Shown here: positions 20,372 through 29,858 of the stretch, one piece after another | Layout: every line of letters starts with the position of its first letter | Position numbering within the stretch: position 1 is the first letter of the stretch | Origin: Paulinella micropora | Lineage: Eukaryota; Cercozoa; Imbricatea; Euglyphida; Paulinellidae | Reading direction: 5' to 3' | DNA: 30,000 nucleotides | Assembly (NCBI GenBank): GCA_019918135.1 | Contig: WBZZ01003927.1 | Coordinates: forward strand, 37,501-67,500 | Notes under the pieces: model-generated | Databases searched by the model: none | Told to the model about the DNA's origin: nothing | Seen by the model: only the letters and a program-made list of their open reading frames with translations | Program-made: the position numbers and the translations under genes

Positions 20372-20453
20372 GTCGGAGTAGGGTCTACTCCGACATTACG
20401 TGTTCACAAAAAAAAAGTCGGAGTAGACCTATTTGAGTAGACCCTACTCCGAC
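20372..20453. repeat. Tandem palindrome copies
   Basis: A perfect copy (20372-20394) is followed 22 bases later by a half copy (20417-20430) running into a further copy (20433-20453). The outer flanks are themselves inverted: GTTCACGAACAAAATGTCGG on the left and CCGACATTACGTGTTCAC on the right. The full inverted unit is thus about 50 bp here. Confidence 0.85.
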
Positions 20454-20483
20454 ATTATGTGTTTGAAATTGAAATGGTGTGAC

Positions 20484-21588
20484 CTTGGAAAATACGTCGG
20501 TTTGCCAGATGTTTTCCTGAGAATCAGAGCTCATTTTCCCCACGGCCCTCGCTATCTCGTCGAACGTTAAGTTGATATACAGCTTGCTGGCACGAAACAG
20601 CAAGTTTGGATGCTATACACCTTGTCCATAGTTCTCCAGATACATCTTCACTGCAGCAACACCATGGTTCCACCGATGACAAGATAGTAGATGTCCTGCT
20701 GCTTGTTGCTGGGAAATTGCTGGCTGAATGTAGAAGGGGGCCACTGCATTTCGGTGTTTTGGTTGACCTTGCCCTCACCAAAAAGTCCGGGAGCCTCAGC
20801 TTCGAACTGCTCCTTGCTGGTGAATTGCTGCCAGTTCAAAGTGTTATTCCAGAAAGGGTCGATGTAATTCTCAGTCAAATTCCTCACATTTTTCTTGCCA
20901 AGTTCAGTAAGCTTCACTGGAACAAGGTATGGTTCAGGCAGGTCTGGGAAACGATTCTCAGCCAACTTGGTAGACAGAGACTGGGCGTGATCTTTGAGGA
21001 AGGGACGAATTTGCCAATGTTCCGGCGCGCGGTACATGCGGGGAAAAAAAATTTCTTTCACCCCGACCAAATGGTCTCTTTTAATCTCCAAAGAGCGCTG
21101 TTCAACGTCGAGCAATAAGAAGCCTTTCCTGACCAGTTGATTTTCAAAGCTTCTTCTTGCATGATTTCTGAAGCCCTTTCTTGTTGTTGCCTGGTTTCAT
21201 CCTTGGCTTCCTGGGATTTCAGCCTCGCGGTACCAGTGCTCTTCGGCTTCGAAGCATTTTTGCGTTTCTTCCTGGGATTGCCGGCTTTCTCTGTACCCTT
21301 TTCTTCTTTTCCTTTTTTTCGCTTGCTTGACTTGCCCTTGCTAGAAGAAGATCCTTTGGACTTGGTTGACTCAGTGGTGTCGGCTTCACTTTCTTGATCT
21401 TCATCTCCTTCCTCATCTTCCCCATCATCTTCCTTCTCCTCATCTGGTACTTCAAGAACCTCTTCCTTTGCTTCCTCTGATGTTGATTGCGGATTTGCAA
21501 CTGGTTTGGGCGCGAGGGGGTCCTCCGATTTCTTCTCAGGTTGAACAGCCACAGTTTCAGCGTCGGTTTGAGACTTTTTTTCAAGCAA
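20484..21588 (-). CDS. Lys/Glu-rich unknown gene, minus strand
   Basis: The frame 21588-21058 begins MLEKKSQTDAETVAVQ and is dominated by Glu/Asp- and Lys-rich low complexity (EEKEDDGEDEEGDED; KSSKRKKGKEEKG). A second frame (21115-20648) gives a more globular part: KRDHLVGVKEIFFPRMYR ... PFLKDHAQSLSTKLAENRFP ... LGKKNVRNLTENYIDPFW. A third stretch, LYINLTFDEIARAVGKM ... QTDVFSK, ends at a possible donor AAG|GTCACACC (20483), after which two palindrome copies follow. A frame change near 21110 and another near 20640 are introns or damage. No domain is recognised. It is convergent with the + gene to its left. Confidence 0.45.
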
Positions 21589-21699
21589 GGGATTGGGCGG
21601 TGATGTTGAAGAATTCAGGGTTGGCGCCGGCTTTGGAGTTGACCTGAGCTGTGGGAGCTGCCGAGGTTGCTGATTTTAATCCTGATCCAGATCGAGTAA

Positions 21700-22856
21700 T
21701 ATCACCAGGCGAGATGTTGATCGTTGGTGGTGAAGAAGACGAAGACGACGACGACGACGAAGAAGACGACGACGATGGAGAAGACCACATCCCGTACATT
21801 ACCGTGTATTGTACGATCTACTGGATCGTAGACCCTATAATACCCGGTATTCCGTTCATAGCCAAGGAACATCGCTTTCCTCCCCCTTTCCCCTTTTCCC
21901 CTACGTGCCTTGATCTTCGTTACTGCGGCACAACCCACAGGTCGCAAATGATAGAGATAAGGCTTAAATTTGTGGATTACCGCACAGGGAGATTTACCAC
22001 GGAAGGGTCATTGGAAAATGGGGAGCAGGTTATTGATGTATGTCGCGTTTTCTCCACTTTAGTCCAAAAGGTAGGAGTAAGCTCGGCATCGCTTAGGAGA
22101 GCTCTAGCCGGACCTCCATTGGTCTGGTGCGATCTCTCAACTTTAGCGACGGCTTGCTTCTCCGCCTTTGGGGCCTTCAGGAAAATAACTTGCCTTTCAT
22201 CTAACCATTCCTTGAAAACACTGTATAGACCATATTCTTGGTCACAAGTAACGCGTTTAACCTTTCTTCCGGTGTGCCGTTCGAAAAAAGGCGACAGCCT
22301 TAAGGAAGCAAGAGAAAAACTCGTTCTTATGGCGAAGATAATAGTCTATTTCAAAATTAGAAGCAAGGCATTTGACGGTAAACTTATACTTCTTACCGTC
22401 CCATGATATCGTATTCCACCAACCCTGAGTATCTATTGAGATGTGAATCCCAGGGTGGCGTTCAACGATATGGTGGTTGCTTCTGAAGTGCGGTGATCGC
22501 TTAATTTTATTGCGCAAGCAATACTCACACTTCGTGATGCGTTCTCTCCAACCTACACCCACTATTTGAACCCCCAGAAAGTGAGCCATTCTTTCCATAG
22601 CTTTTACACCGCGATGTTTACACATGCGATGAAAAACTATGGCATGAATGCTCTCTTTATGGTGGGGTCGAACAACTGGGCGGAGGGCTCTCTCCATTCC
22701 ACATTTGGCATCATGTTCATAACCATGACGAGCATCACAACATGCATCATCGATCATAACATTACAACATGACAGCCCCTGTCCCCTATTCTCACCCTTC
22801 TCATTTTCTTCGTCACATCTCCAACCACATACACATGGTGACTCGCCACAATACAC
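21700..22856 (-). pseudogene. Copia integrase, frameshifted
   Basis: 22856-22257 carries the His/Cys module (FHRMCKHRG ... CEYCLRNK) and the first catalytic Asp (HISIDTQGWW). A frame change near 22280 leads to FFERHTGRKVKRVTCDQEYG with the second Asp, then ...TNGGPARALLSDAELTPTFW. A further change near 22060 leads to YINNLLPIF and LRPVGCAAV ... FLGYERNTGYYRVYDP, the usual end of Copia integrase. Confidence 0.75.
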
Positions 22857-22907
22857 ATCAGTATATATAGGTAGGGATGTCTTCTGAGAAGGGAGAGTAG
22901 AGGGAAG

Positions 22908-23460
22908 TCAGAATGTGATGGTAGAGGATGATGAGGTATCATCCTCGACCTTCACGTTCTGCTTTCCCAACGGGACAGGGTCATACCATTCGTTAGGATT
23001 GAGCGGGGCCATGCCGGGGGGGTCAAATACAGATAGGTTGTTAGGTAATGACCTCCCCCGCACAACGATCTGTTCCTCAACGATAGGGATAGGCTCTCTT
23101 AGGACAACAAACTGATTGTTCTGATGCACAACAGCTAGTCCTTTCTTAACCCATGCAGAAGTAGCAACCAACCCGTACCTCAGATGTGGGTTGTATGTAG
23201 TTTGCGAGTCTGACACACAAATCTCTTGCCCATGTGAACCAGACATCCTCATCTCTACCGTACATTTATACTCTGTTCGGATGCTTCCCTTTGCTATCCT
23301 AAACTTCTGAGGATCCAGCTTCATCCGGACAAAGGATTGTTTATGAGGAGATTGTGATTCACTCGCACCACTGTCATCTACCCACATCATATCAGAAGGA
23401 CTAGTCTCCTCTGACTCCCCCTCTTCACTCTCCATCATCATCATTGACAGCACAATCAGA
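22908..23460 (-). CDS. Copia aspartic protease region
   Basis: The frame that overlaps the end of gag reads SPSDMMWVDDSGASESQS, the DSGAS active-site motif of retrotransposon proteases. It continues with YNPHLRYGLVATSAWVKKG, the stretch that matches YNPDLPYTLISTATW of the Copia fragment at 10.3 kb. It stops at 22908, before the integrase frame. Confidence 0.75.
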
Positions 23461-25719
23461 TCTTTCTTCTTCAGATGGTAGAGGCTGTGCATGTGGTGGT
23501 TGTGACGAGGTATGTGATGATGAGGACGCTTGAGACAAACCAGATATGCTTGAGTCGGTTGTGGCTTTATTATCATCAAAGTTAGGCATGTTCTTCGTCC
23601 ATTCAGAGATGAATGGGAATGAAGCCACAATACCTCGAGCAAATTGGTTTTTATGCTTAGTGGCGTACGTAATGATGCAATCCTCCAAAGCAGTGAAGAG
23701 GTCACAGTAGGGTTCGTCGACCTCTCCATCTGCTTTGGTGATAAATGACCCTCGGACTTGTAACCCCTCAGCCCCTTTTGCGAGGGCTTTGACAAATCGC
23801 TTGATCTCACTTAACTCAGGTATCTGATCGTCACTTGTCACTACCCTTACCCTACCCGTGTCTTGCCAATTCCAAGGTAAGTCCTTCCATTCTTCCTCTT
23901 CCTCATCCGTCATCCTTCTTGCTAAGTCTGTAACAGACGACGATGGCGCCGACGTTGCAGACAAAGTGGGGGGATGAGCGGCTGATGACGAGGAAGAAGA
24001 GGAGGAAGCAGGCATGGTAGTGGTAGATGCTGTTAGGGATGGAGTGGGCCTTGCAACTTTCTGTTCTGTGGGTGGTTTGATCCAATCAACAGTCAGGCAT
24101 TCATTAGGGGAGAGTAAGAACGAATTAGTGGGGGGTAGGAATCCCGACCTTAATTTGCTCCTATACACTTCCAAAATAGTTGCCCTACTGTTTTCTTGCG
24201 TCATGTGTCTAGTACAGAAGTCAAACCCTTGTCCCAACCGGGTGGCCAGCTTAACCCCTTCCCCATCCCCCCGCCGTGCAGCGGAAAGTTTCCATTCACA
24301 CCGCTTTCCAGTACTCTCGGCAATGGCCTCGTATTGCTTGGAACTAGCTATGTGGCAGGTGTTGGGGATCAAGGGCTGAGCGTGTACCTGGTTAAGTATT
24401 GGTCCGTCTACTTCCTTAATGACTAACGGGTGGGTACTAAGGAGAACTTTTTTGTAACCTGCTTTGAAACGTAGCAACCCCCAACCATCCCCAAGGGGAT
24501 AGATTGCCCCTTGGGGGGTGGGGTCTGCTACCATTTCCAAGGAGGTCTTAAAATCGCTCTCATGTAGCCAGGGAATTCTGATGGAGTTTTTAGAAGCGTT
24601 AGACATGAAGGTGGAAGTGGCAGTTTCTCCCTCTCTCACAGACCTTCCTTGTCGTGGTGCTTGCTCTCTTCCTCCAACTAGCCCTCCAGCTCCTCCAGTT
24701 GCGCTAGGTGGCAGGTCCATGTGCAAAAAGAGGCGAAAGTGGGGGGTGGTGATGTGTGTCTTTCTCTCCTCTCCCTCATCTTCTCCTTCTTTCTCCATCA
24801 TGTTTATCGCGTACATATGGTTTATGTGTCTCACCTGATCTACCTCTCCCCCCTCATCGTCTGTGTCTTCGTCCTTGGCAACAAGAATCCTTTCGGCCGA
24901 AACAGGGGGATCAGAGTCATCCTCCTCATCGTCCTCTGAGTTGGACTTTGAAGGAGATGAGTCTGATCCTCCTGCGTTCAGACTGATAGCTTTCTTCTTG
25001 CCCTTGACGAAGTCAGATGCTTTCAGCTTACGACTCTCCTTTGTCTTCTTTCCTGTGTTTTTCTCTCTGTCTGTGCTTGCCTCACGTTGCTCAACCTTAG
25101 CACTCCTAACGCTCTTGCTGCTCTTCCTTCTCTCTGTCCCTCGAGCTAATGCAACCGTCCGGGCTGCTTGCAACCTTAAAGGACAGTCGTTGGGACCATG
25201 TCCGTCCCTTGGACAGTCCTTTAATTGGCAACGCACAAGACAGAATTTCATAACATGATCATTGTTACAGTTGTAACATCTAACCTTGTCATACTTTGCT
25301 TGCCTGTCTCCTGCCCCAATGAGGTTAACTGTGATGGGATCAGCACGTGAACTGCCAGTCCCATACAGCTTCTGTGTCTTGGTCACAGACACACTCCCTT
25401 GGGCGATTTGTTGCACTCCTTGCGATAAATCATCCCAACCTGGCCTCTGTTGGGGCAACAAAGACAACCATACATTCTCATAATAGCGAGCAAAGGGAGG
25501 CAGATGTTTGAGTTTGTTTATGATCATGTCTGCCTTCATAGGGACGGGGATGGCAGCTCCCATCCGTTTCTCTTGCTTCTCAACGATGTTAAGGTATCCT
25601 GCTAACCATGTGCTCACCTCTTTCACCTTCTTGGGGTAAGAGTGGTAGATGGTTTGCTGATCCTCTTGGAACTTGACTAATTCAAGCTCACCTAATGTTT
25701 TTGCAGAGCAAGGAAGCAT
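23425..25719 (-). CDS. Copia gag/nucleocapsid with two zinc knuckles
   Basis: 764 codons. Around residues 147-180 lie two zinc-knuckle-like motifs: CYNCNNDHVMKFC (CX2CX3HX4C) and CQLKDCPRDGHGPNDC (CX4CX4HX4C). Both differ slightly from the standard CX2CX4HX4C, so RNA binding is likely but the spacing is unusual. Lys-rich and Ser/Glu-rich linkers follow. The frame ends NDDDGE-stop at 23425, inside a GATGATGATGG run, where the protease frame is already open in the +1 frame. Confidence 0.7.
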   Translation of the reverse strand: MLPCSAKTLGELELVKFQEDQQTIYHSYPKKVKEVSTWLAGYLNIVEKQEKRMGAAIPVPMKADMIINKLKHLPPFARYYENVWLSLLPQQRPGWDDLSQGVQQIAQGSVSVTKTQKLYGTGSSRADPITVNLIGAGDRQAKYDKVRCYNCNNDHVMKFCLVRCQLKDCPRDGHGPNDCPLRLQAARTVALARGTERRKSSKSVRSAKVEQREASTDREKNTGKKTKESRKLKASDFVKGKKKAISLNAGGSDSSPSKSNSEDDEEDDSDPPVSAERILVAKDEDTDDEGGEVDQVRHINHMYAINMMEKEGEDEGEERKTHITTPHFRLFLHMDLPPSATGGAGGLVGGREQAPRQGRSVREGETATSTFMSNASKNSIRIPWLHESDFKTSLEMVADPTPQGAIYPLGDGWGLLRFKAGYKKVLLSTHPLVIKEVDGPILNQVHAQPLIPNTCHIASSKQYEAIAESTGKRCEWKLSAARRGDGEGVKLATRLGQGFDFCTRHMTQENSRATILEVYRSKLRSGFLPPTNSFLLSPNECLTVDWIKPPTEQKVARPTPSLTASTTTMPASSSSSSSSAAHPPTLSATSAPSSSVTDLARRMTDEEEEEWKDLPWNWQDTGRVRVVTSDDQIPELSEIKRFVKALAKGAEGLQVRGSFITKADGEVDEPYCDLFTALEDCIITYATKHKNQFARGIVASFPFISEWTKNMPNFDDNKATTDSSISGLSQASSSSHTSSQPPHAQPLPSEEERSDCAVNDDDGE

Positions 25720-26276
25720 GCTACTCCATCCGTTCCTCCCTGTTGCATCACAGCCATAACCTTACGGTCATGGGCGCATGACTGCAAAAGGTAAGCAAAT
25801 AGGATTCTTTTGAGGGACTCTCTATTTTGCTTGTCAACTGCTCTATAATGCCTAGCAGCTCGCTGAGAACTAAACAAGGCAGTCGGTTTACTTCCGAATG
25901 TCATTATTGGTACTTTGCTTTTCAGCTCGGTAGGAATGATGACATTCTCGGGATCATCCGACTTATCTGGTTTAGGTTCAGCTTTCACTGACGTTCTTGT
26001 TTCCTCCTTAGCTCCCTCTTTGTCGTCCTCTTCTTCCTTTGGGGAAAGTAGAGGTGATTCAATGGGGGAGTCAGGAGTAACTAAAACGTTAGGAGCTTTC
26101 AGGGCTTTGACGAATGGGTGGTCCTCACATCCAGGGATGACTGATAGGACAATAGGATTGGTTGCTCCAATTACTGCAAGCAGCGTATAGAGGAACAAAT
26201 CCCAGTCCGGTTTGTCATCGTGGAGTTTGGAAGGCTCCATTCTGAACTTAGCTAGATCAAACATTGCGTTAGCCAT
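25692..26276 (-). CDS. Copia gag, N-terminal part
   Basis: Starts MANAMFDLAKFRMEPSK and runs 194 codons to a stop at 25692. The next frame (ATG 25719) overlaps by 28 bases and continues LGELELVKFQEDQQTIY ... WLAGYLNIVEKQ, as expected for one gag. The shift lies near CAAAAACAT. Whether it is a lesion or a real frameshift site is unknown. Confidence 0.6.
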   Translation of the reverse strand: MANAMFDLAKFRMEPSKLHDDKPDWDLFLYTLLAVIGATNPIVLSVIPGCEDHPFVKALKAPNVLVTPDSPIESPLLSPKEEEDDKEGAKEETRTSVKAEPKPDKSDDPENVIIPTELKSKVPIMTFGSKPTALFSSQRAARHYRAVDKQNRESLKRILFAYLLQSCAHDRKVMAVMQQGGTDGVACFLALQKH

Positions 26277-26322
26277 GTTGGTCTAGTATGCAAATGGCGG
26301 AAGATAGGAGAAATGCTCGATT

Positions 26323-26995
26323 CGTTGTAATGTACTACTAATACCCGTTACTCCACCTAGACAATTTACCGGTAATTTGGATAGTCTTAGTCATAGGCAG
26401 GTTCATAGGCCGGACAGTTATTAATACCTTTATTACTGACAAGGACACTTTCTAGAGTATTCGCGAATCATAGTCTGGAATGCCTAGAATCAAATGAGTA
26501 TTACCATTCTGTAAAGGTCATAACATCAAAAAATTTGTGTGACCCAAAGTCATTAAAAGTCTTTTCTTCTGTTATTCTTTACCCTTAGCGGGGTAGCTTC
26601 TCTAAACTCTGCGTTTGAGTGATAGATTACTTTGGTTATGAGCCTTGTCAAGGAGGCAAGCGTGCCAAAGAACGTATTATTAGCGTTGTAATGTACTACT
26701 AATACCCGTTACTCCACCTAGACAATTTACCTGTAATTTGGATAGTCTTATTCATAGGCAGGTTCATAGGCAGGACAGTTATTAATACCTTTATTACTGA
26801 CAAGGACACTTTCTAGAGTATTCGCGAATCATAGTCTGGAATGCCTAGAATCAAATGAGTATTACCATTCTGTAAAGGTCATAACATCAAAAAATTTGTG
26901 TGACCCAAAGTCATTAAAAGTCTTTTCTTCTGTTATTCTTTACCCTTAGCGGGGTAGCTTCCCTAAACTCTGCGTTTGAGTGATAGATTACTTTG
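26323..26995 (-). repeat. Two 312-bp direct repeats upstream of Copia gag
   Basis: Unit 1 (26323-26634) and unit 2 (26684-26995) start CGTTGTAATGTACTACTAAT and end GATAGATTACTTTG. I count only four base differences. A 49-bp spacer separates them (period 361). Unit 1 lies 46 bp before the gag ATG in the element's sense direction, the place of a 5' LTR or promoter. I see no TG...CA ends, so an LTR is not proven; tandem promoter units are an alternative. Confidence 0.85.
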
Positions 26996-28430
26996 CGATT
27001 ATCAATTAATCACTAACCTGGGGTGGTAACCTGTTTGACTAGTATAACTTAATATAATGATCCGGAACTCACAACTCACCGCGTCTGCAGTACTAAAGCT
27101 TTAATAACGCGCCAAACCAACAGAAGGCGCGCAGATCGACATGACTGGCCGGATATAAGTAATGGCTCTACCGACACCGTTACCCTTATACTGCCGGCCC
27201 TTGTAACTATTAATATTGATTATTAGTTTAACACAACTACTACTAACTGATAATTAAGTAATAGTGGACATAACTGAGGAGCATCGGAAAGTGTCTAATT
27301 AATGTCCAATGAATATTATGGATAAGTCAATATTAGTTTATTCAGTACCGGTATATCATATATATGTATATATACATACATATATATTAATACTTTCTTA
27401 ACAGACTGTTTGTCACTTGAGAAGCAATACGAATTCTGCGAAGTAACGAGAAGATTTCGAGTTGGTAAGAGTTTTGTAGCAGTTTACGAAATTTCAAGTT
27501 AGTATGAGAAAAAGTAGACAAAAATCATTAGAAAGGCTTCTTTTCAAGTTTTGGATAGGAAAATGCAAGCAACTGCAGCGTTTCGACCTGCCAATAATAT
27601 TTCCTGTGGTAAAAAGATATATTTGCAAGAAAAATGCAATTTAGGAGTAATTGCTGAAAACCTAACGGGAAAAGGGAAATAAAATGATCTGTTAACATGC
27701 AGTTGAAAACGTACCAACTACAAGTTATGAAAGTTGATAATAAACAATAATAAAGTAATAGAACTAAAAATAGAGTTAAAACTGAAAACAGTCAACATAA
27801 TATTAATAGTTCGGTCCGTTACGGTATTCATGATAAAGTATAAATTAGGACAATCGCAGACTATTACTACTACCACTACTACTACTACTTCTATACTACC
27901 ACTACTACTACTACTACTGCTGCTGCTGGTACTGTAAACATACACGCACAAACATCCAGACATACACAAGCGCTTTGTCAGTATCGCCTCCTCTCCTCCC
28001 TCTCCTGATGCTTGTTGGACTGCCCTCTTCGTCTCTGGCTTTCACAGCTTCTCGCTGCTCTCGATTTGTCCCTTTGACTGATCTCACGAAAGTCGCGTCG
28101 CCTCAGTAAAAACATGAATAGGTTTCCGTTTACTCATACTTAAAGCAGGGCCGATCCTGCAAATTTTTCCTAGTTGCAAAATATACTTCTTAGTACCTCA
28201 ATTTTTGCAGGGGAAAATCTTGAAAATGCTCTGAGAGCTGTATATCAAGGAAAATACTGGCAAGCTTAGATAGGTAAATTCAAAGGTCGATTGGTTGATT
28301 GTTCGATCGATAAAAAGGAGAAGTGAGAGAAAGATAAATAGATAAGGACGATAGATAAGGTTTATAGTTATGGTTGATATTTGCGTAGAGACGTGAAGTT
28401 GTATGGCTGTGTCGGGGTAGTGGGCGCAGC
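26996..28430. other. AT-rich stretch without recognised gene
   Basis: No supportable coding frame on either strand. It holds a TATATA-rich palindromic stretch (27357-27387), a (TAC)n tract (about 27866-27922) and GATA-like runs near 28330. Some of it may be the 5' end of the Copia element on its right-hand side. Confidence 0.5.
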
Positions 28431-28441
28431 AGGTTGCGGTG

Positions 28442-28567
28442 CCTCGCGGCCTGGTCAGCCCAGCTTGCCGACACGCACTGGTACCACGTGGAATTATCAG
28501 CCCAGCTTTGCCGACACGTGCTGTGCCCCGCGGCCGGATCAACCCAGCTTACCGATCTCCGCCTTTC
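28442..28567 (-). repeat. 42-bp tandem repeat containing the Erv46-like stop codon
   Basis: Three units begin at 28442, 28484 and 28526, sharing CCNCGYGG ... TCARCCCAGCTT.CCGA. The rightmost unit includes the last codons and TGA of the Erv46/ERGIC3-like gene (minus). The other two repeat GKLG-stop-like sequence downstream of the real stop. Confidence 0.75.
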
Positions 28568-28609
28568 GCATCATGCTCTTGACTGTGGTGTTCACCATGC
28601 CACTTACCT

Positions 28610-28642
<33 letters not shown>

Positions 28643-29804
28643 GATAGATAGATAGATAGATAGATAGACAGATAGATAGGATAGGATAGATGGATAGATA
28701 GATGAGATGTCGCAAAGGAATGTAGTCCTTGCAAAGGAACGCAGTTTCACATCAAACAGTAATTTGTGTACTGTGCATGTGTCCGGGATGGGAATCACGG
28801 GTAGACTGTGTTCTGGAAAAAAGAAGAGGAGGAAGGACGTTGAAGAAAAAGGCAATCTAGGACTGGAGAGTGGGGAGGATAAGGAAGAAGAGAAAGAAAA
28901 GGAAGCCGTTAGTCCAAGTGTTTTGAGCACCGTAAGCTTGCGCAAGCTACAATGATGACATTGTGTAAAGGCCTAAACCCCCGAAGGGACCTAGCCCGGG
29001 CTATGCAACACTGGACGGCTATGACGGAATGCAGGATGAGAGATAAGGGGAGGATGAGAGGGAGGGCGGATTGGAGTTCTTCTTCAATGTCTTTCCATAC
29101 GCTTGGTGTTGATGGCAAAATCAGGTGCAGATAGATAGATAGAAAGATAGATAGGATAGGATAGGATAGATGGATAGATAGATAGATAGACAGACAGATA
29201 GATAGATATCTGTCCTATTGTCTGCAGGATGTGGTGAAAACTTCCACGATAACTGTCTGATAGATTCAGCAACAAGCTACAAGCTGTGTGTGTGTGTTTT
29301 TTTCTTTCCCGGGGGGGGAGGGGGGGGGGGGGGCGGCATTGAACCAGGCCAAGGACGGTGAAGACACCTCCGATGATGGCGCAGATCTAGGCCACAACAC
29401 AACCATGTGCCCAACTGTATGCATGTACATATTGATGATGATAGCATGGATATAGGAAAGGCAAACGACCATGTGTGCCAAACTGTTGCATGTGCATATG
29501 ATGGTGGCATAGATATACACCAAAACAGACAACGATGTGTGACCAACTGTAGGCATGTACACGTGCATGGATGTCTAGATATATGCTATGTATGTACGTA
29601 TGTATGTATGTATGCATGTATGTATGTATGTATGTATGTATGTATGTATGTATGTATGCATATGCACGCATCTGTGTACACGATGCAAATGTGTGTACGT
29701 ATGTCTACGTGAAGCAGTACCTGCACTAGGAAGTGTGCCATGCTCGACCGCGTCTCGGAGAACCTCACCTGTCCGCCCAGACACGACCAAGACCGTAGCA
29801 TTCT

Positions 29805-29858
<54 letters not shown>

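Larger units (their letters stand above)
12497..20453. repeat. Family of 14 short GGAGTAG palindromes
   Basis: Consensus arms GTCGGAGTAG and CTACTCCGAC around ACC or GGT, usually with A-run on the left and T-run plus GTGA on the right. Copies: 12497-12519, 13863-13884, 15340-15362, 17155-17175, 17773-17795, 17873-17893, 18461-18480, 19088-19108, 19533-19553, 19907-19927, 20184-20206, 20273-20292, 20372-20394 and 20417-20453 (one and a half copies). Both centre orientations occur. At 15.3, 17.8 (two), 19.1, 19.5 and 19.9 kb they lie in introns that I predict from the flanking exons; 17.16 kb lies in an exon gap, and 18.46 kb between two divergent genes. None is seen in the rest of the window. 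Confidence 0.9.
21650..26276 (-). pseudogene. Degraded Ty1/Copia retrotransposon, gag to integrase
   Basis: In sense: gag (26276-25692, continued in another frame from 25719), two zinc knuckles near 25280-25170, protease with WVDDSGAS near 23370, GAG-pre-integrase and integrase (22856 to about 21700). Integrase pieces include FHRMCKHRGVKAMERM, CEYCLRNKIKRSPHF, ISIDTQGWW, then in other frames TCDQEYGLYSVFKEW and AMFLGYERNTGYYRVYDP. Reverse transcriptase and RNase H are missing. The element breaks off at a GAC/GAA triplet tract (about 21725-21780) next to the Lys/Glu-rich gene. At least four frame changes and several stops mean it cannot be expressed intact. Confidence 0.8.

Noticed and set aside
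12497..20453. CRISPR-like array
   Set aside because: The palindromes are unevenly spaced (tens to thousands of bases), lie among introns and genes, and the sequence is eukaryotic.
12497..20453. Bacterial intrinsic terminators
   Set aside because: Stem plus T-run looks like one, but the genes are spliced and eukaryotic. A role in termination is kept only as one hypothesis.
28200..28538. Minus-strand 114-codon frame with RPRGTA repeats
   Set aside because: Product of the 42-bp tandem repeat downstream of the Erv46-like stop; no sign of coding constraint.
29222..29257. Possible Erv46-like exon reading DSYRGSFHHILQ
   Set aside because: It resembles the family's DS..YHS tail, but it needs a non-GT donor or non-AG acceptor and runs on into GATA repeat. 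The exon at 28539-28607 gives a better tail, a stop, correct phase and canonical splice sites.
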